Shown in pieces: positions 6,868 through 8,232 of a DNA stretch of 8,232 bases. The translations under genes were made by a program, and so were the position numbers. Positions within the stretch are counted from its first letter, which is position 1; each line of letters opens with the position of its first letter. The DNA is from Candidatus Alkanophagales archaeon (GTDB lineage Archaea; Halobacteriota; Syntropharchaeia; Alkanophagales; B39-G2), in the NCBI GenBank assembly GCA_003661185.1, contig QMVQ01000062.1:1-8232 (forward strand), read 5' to 3'. The notes below the pieces were generated by a model. The model worked only from the letters and a program-made list of their open reading frames with translations. It made no database searches and was not told the DNA's origin.

Positions 6868-7980
6868 CTAACTCAAACTCTCAATGAATGCTTGTATTCG
6901 AGTTTTCAACTGTTCCACGCCACTCAGCGCATATTCGCGGTCGAGCAGCAGGAGCGGGATGTCAAAGCCCTCTTCCTTCAATCGCTCTCGGAGCAACGGA
7001 TATTCGCCGCCGTAAATGTCGCAAAACTTTAAGGCTTCGAAAATTATGCCATCAACGTTGAAATCGCCAGCCATTTTTATTATATGCTCGATGTGCGCTT
7101 CGTAGGGGTGCATGCGAGCGCAAAGAACTGGACTGAGGTAACGTCTTGCGAGCGCCTCCAGAGTGTCGCCGCCGACGTCCACGTCCTCCCAGAAATACCG
7201 GCTGCCGGTGCAGAGGTCATCCGCCACAACCACGCCGCCAGCGTCTTCGATAAGCTTCACGAACCCCGGATCGTCGAGGTCGCTTCCAGTAATCATTATC
7301 CTAGCATTGCTTTTGTATCGTTTGTCTCGTTGCTCTAAATTCTCAAAAAGCTCCTCCAGCAACGCCACATACTCCTCCTTCGGTAAGGACATTCCAGCTT
7401 TAACGACTTCCAGCGCCTCGGCGCCCGAAATCGGCGGCTCGTCCTCTCGCCTCAGCTCGTAGATTCTCCGAAGAAGTTCCCTCGCTCGGTTGTATGTTTT
7501 TATTGAGTTTTTCAAGGCTGAGTCGGAAATTTCGGCGCCTGAAAGGCGTTCAAGGCTGTTTTTGAATCTCAAAAGTTCGTCTTTGAAGTGAGCGACTGCG
7601 TTCTCAGCAGTTTTGTGCGGGAGACTGAGGATGAGTTTGAGCGGCGTGTCTAAGAAGAAATGCCAAGCGTCGTAGAGCCTGCGGATGTGGTCGCAGACGT
7701 TTGCGGTGACGACGCCGTCGAGGAAGTCGTAACGCCCGCCTAAAGCGAGTTCGAGCACGACCCTGTTGAAGGAGCAAATATTCGGATAAAGGTAGGCGTC
7801 TCCTTTCACGATAGTCACGGGAGCGCCCATTACCCTGAAAGGCAGCATGTCCGCTGCATGTATCAATTCCTCGGGAACGTAAGGGCAGACCCAGCCCACA
7901 ACCTTCTTACCCTGCTCCTTCCAGCTCCTTGCGACCGCCTCTCTGTCGTCTAAAACCTCTCGCACTCGCTCAAACATCAT
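6868..7980 (-). CDS. Benzoyl-CoA reductase/2-hydroxyacyl-CoA dehydratase-type subunit (BcrC/BzdN-like), first gene of operon
   Basis: A 370-residue D-component superfamily protein. Typical pieces are GWVCPYVPEELIHAADMLPFR (29-49), NICSFNR (67-73), VVTANVCDHIRRLYD (90-104), DDLCTGSRYFW (254-264), SPVLCARMHP (283-292) and LKFCDIYGGEYPLL (317-330). Cysteines 32, 69, 96, 257, 287 and 320 are all at family-like positions; the KFCD cysteine and the NVCD cysteine are the likeliest cluster ligands. With the next gene's product it should form the catalytic pair of an ATP-dependent CoA-ester reductase or dehydratase. The frame extends to 8085, but the extra 35 residues are unlike the family and would start upstream of the promoter. 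I chose the ATG at 7980 (or the adjacent one at 7977). There is no Shine-Dalgarno, consistent with a leaderless mRNA. Confidence 0.9.
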   Translation of the reverse strand: MMFERVREVLDDREAVARSWKEQGKKVVGWVCPYVPEELIHAADMLPFRVMGAPVTIVKGDAYLYPNICSFNRVVLELALGGRYDFLDGVVTANVCDHIRRLYDAWHFFLDTPLKLILSLPHKTAENAVAHFKDELLRFKNSLERLSGAEISDSALKNSIKTYNRARELLRRIYELRREDEPPISGAEALEVVKAGMSLPKEEYVALLEELFENLEQRDKRYKSNARIMITGSDLDDPGFVKLIEDAGGVVVADDLCTGSRYFWEDVDVGGDTLEALARRYLSPVLCARMHPYEAHIEHIIKMAGDFNVDGIIFEALKFCDIYGGEYPLLRERLKEEGFDIPLLLLDREYALSGVEQLKTRIQAFIESLS

Positions 7981-8000
7981 GTTTGTTTCTGTGTTATTCG

Positions 8001-8010
8001 TATAAAAAAG
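8001..8010 (-). promoter_or_regulatory. TATA box of the reductase-like operon (leaderless promoter)
   Basis: Minus-strand CTTTTTTATA is a good archaeal TATA box. Its centre is about 25 bases before the ATG pair at 7980/7977, so transcription should start at or next to the first codon. The bases between (ending AACAAAC) contain no Shine-Dalgarno. No clear purine-rich BRE is seen just upstream. Confidence 0.6.
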
Positions 8011-8101
8011 CGCCGTTTTACACCCACACTTGCAGCTTACAAGTCCTAAGGGGCGGCGTGCTGACGTTCGCAAGTAGTATATCAAGCCACCGTCTTAGTC
8101 T

Positions 8102-8134
8102 CGTAAATCTTGCTAACTTCGGTAACCATTTACG
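8102..8134. repeat. 7-bp perfect inverted repeat upstream of the operon promoter
   Basis: CGTAAAT at 8102-8108 is repeated inverted as ATTTACG at 8128-8134 with 19 bases between. It lies about 95-125 bases upstream of the TATA box, between the end of the preceding gene and the operon. It could be a regulator site or an RNA stem after the preceding gene. It is short enough to be chance. Confidence 0.3.
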
Positions 8135-8149
8135 TCCGTATGGCTTTCT

Positions 8150-8162
8150 CTGAGGCGCTCAG
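8150..8162. other. Small hairpin after the preceding gene
   Basis: CTGAG-GCG-CTCAG is a perfect five-pair stem beginning six bases beyond the stop codon of the minus-strand gene that enters at the right edge. It may be part of a 3' end structure. On the minus strand no U-tract follows, so it is not a classical intrinsic terminator. Confidence 0.25.
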
Positions 8163-8167
8163 CCGTT

Positions 8168-8232
8168 TTACTTCCTTGCCTTCTTTACGATGATTCCCAT
8201 GCCATTCTGCCCCAGATTCTTTACTATGGTAA
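8168..8232 (-). CDS. C-terminal tail of an unidentified gene (partial, runs off the right edge)
   Basis: The last bases of the window read on the minus strand as an open frame of 20 full codons ending in TAA at 8168-8170. The encoded tail is TIVKNLGQNGMGIIVKKARK or one residue longer. The mix of hydrophobic strand-like residues with a lysine-rich end looks like a real protein C terminus, but is too short to name. It would lie about 190 bases upstream of the reductase-like operon, in the same direction. The operon's own TATA box suggests separate transcription. Confidence 0.5.
   Translation of the reverse strand, partial: TIVKNLGQNGMGIIVKKARK

Noticed and set aside
4067..7980. Reading the operon as a 2-hydroxyglutaryl-CoA dehydratase with its activator
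   Set aside because: That system needs a single homodimeric activator. Two different ATPases plus a dedicated ferredoxin fit the benzoyl-CoA reductase type better. It remains a lower-probability alternative.
8011..8170. A 10-base direct repeat, GCCGTTTTAC, at 8012 and 8162
   Set aside because: Only two short copies in unrelated positions; no further copies or structure, so chance is the simplest explanation.

Overview
The window looks like chromosomal DNA of an archaeon, probably of euryarchaeal type, with moderately high GC. The main reason is a complete archaeal translation initiation factor 2 gamma gene (aIF2-gamma: GTPase motifs plus a four-cysteine zinc knuckle). Supporting signs are TATA-like promoter elements, one apparently leaderless transcript, and Shine-Dalgarno sequences of the GGAGGTG(A) kind. 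No phage, transposon, CRISPR or RNA gene was seen, and no gap between genes exceeds 300 bases.

Left part (1-2200, minus strand): aIF2-gamma is followed by a radical SAM protein whose start overlaps the aIF2-gamma stop as ATGA. Middle (2201-3683, plus strand): a divergent AT-rich promoter region leads into a branched-chain aminotransferase (ilvE) and then a YjbQ/UPF0047 protein, probably co-transcribed. Around 3684-3780 the plus-strand pair converges with the next minus-strand operon.

Right part (3781-7980, minus strand) is the most interesting. Five tightly packed genes encode two different 2-hydroxyacyl-CoA dehydratase D-component/benzoyl-CoA reductase-type iron-sulfur subunits, two paralogous but different BadF/HgdC-type ATPases, and an 8-cysteine ferredoxin. 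This is the composition, and as I recall it the order, of the ATP-dependent class I benzoyl-CoA reductase operon bzdNOPQ plus ferredoxin bzdM. Presumably the ferredoxin feeds electrons to the ATPase pair, which uses ATP hydrolysis to push very low-potential electrons into the iron-sulfur catalytic pair. The substrate cannot be told from the window: no CoA ligase, ring hydratase or ring-cleavage gene is present. The operon starts at a TATA box placed so that the first ATG would be the first transcribed codon. Upstream lies the tail of another minus-strand gene, separated by about 190 bases that hold a 7-bp inverted repeat.

Several starts were moved from the longest possible ORF because Shine-Dalgarno position, overlap or homology pointed elsewhere. 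The aIF2-gamma start is the most puzzling: the best-placed start in the expected position is an ACG.
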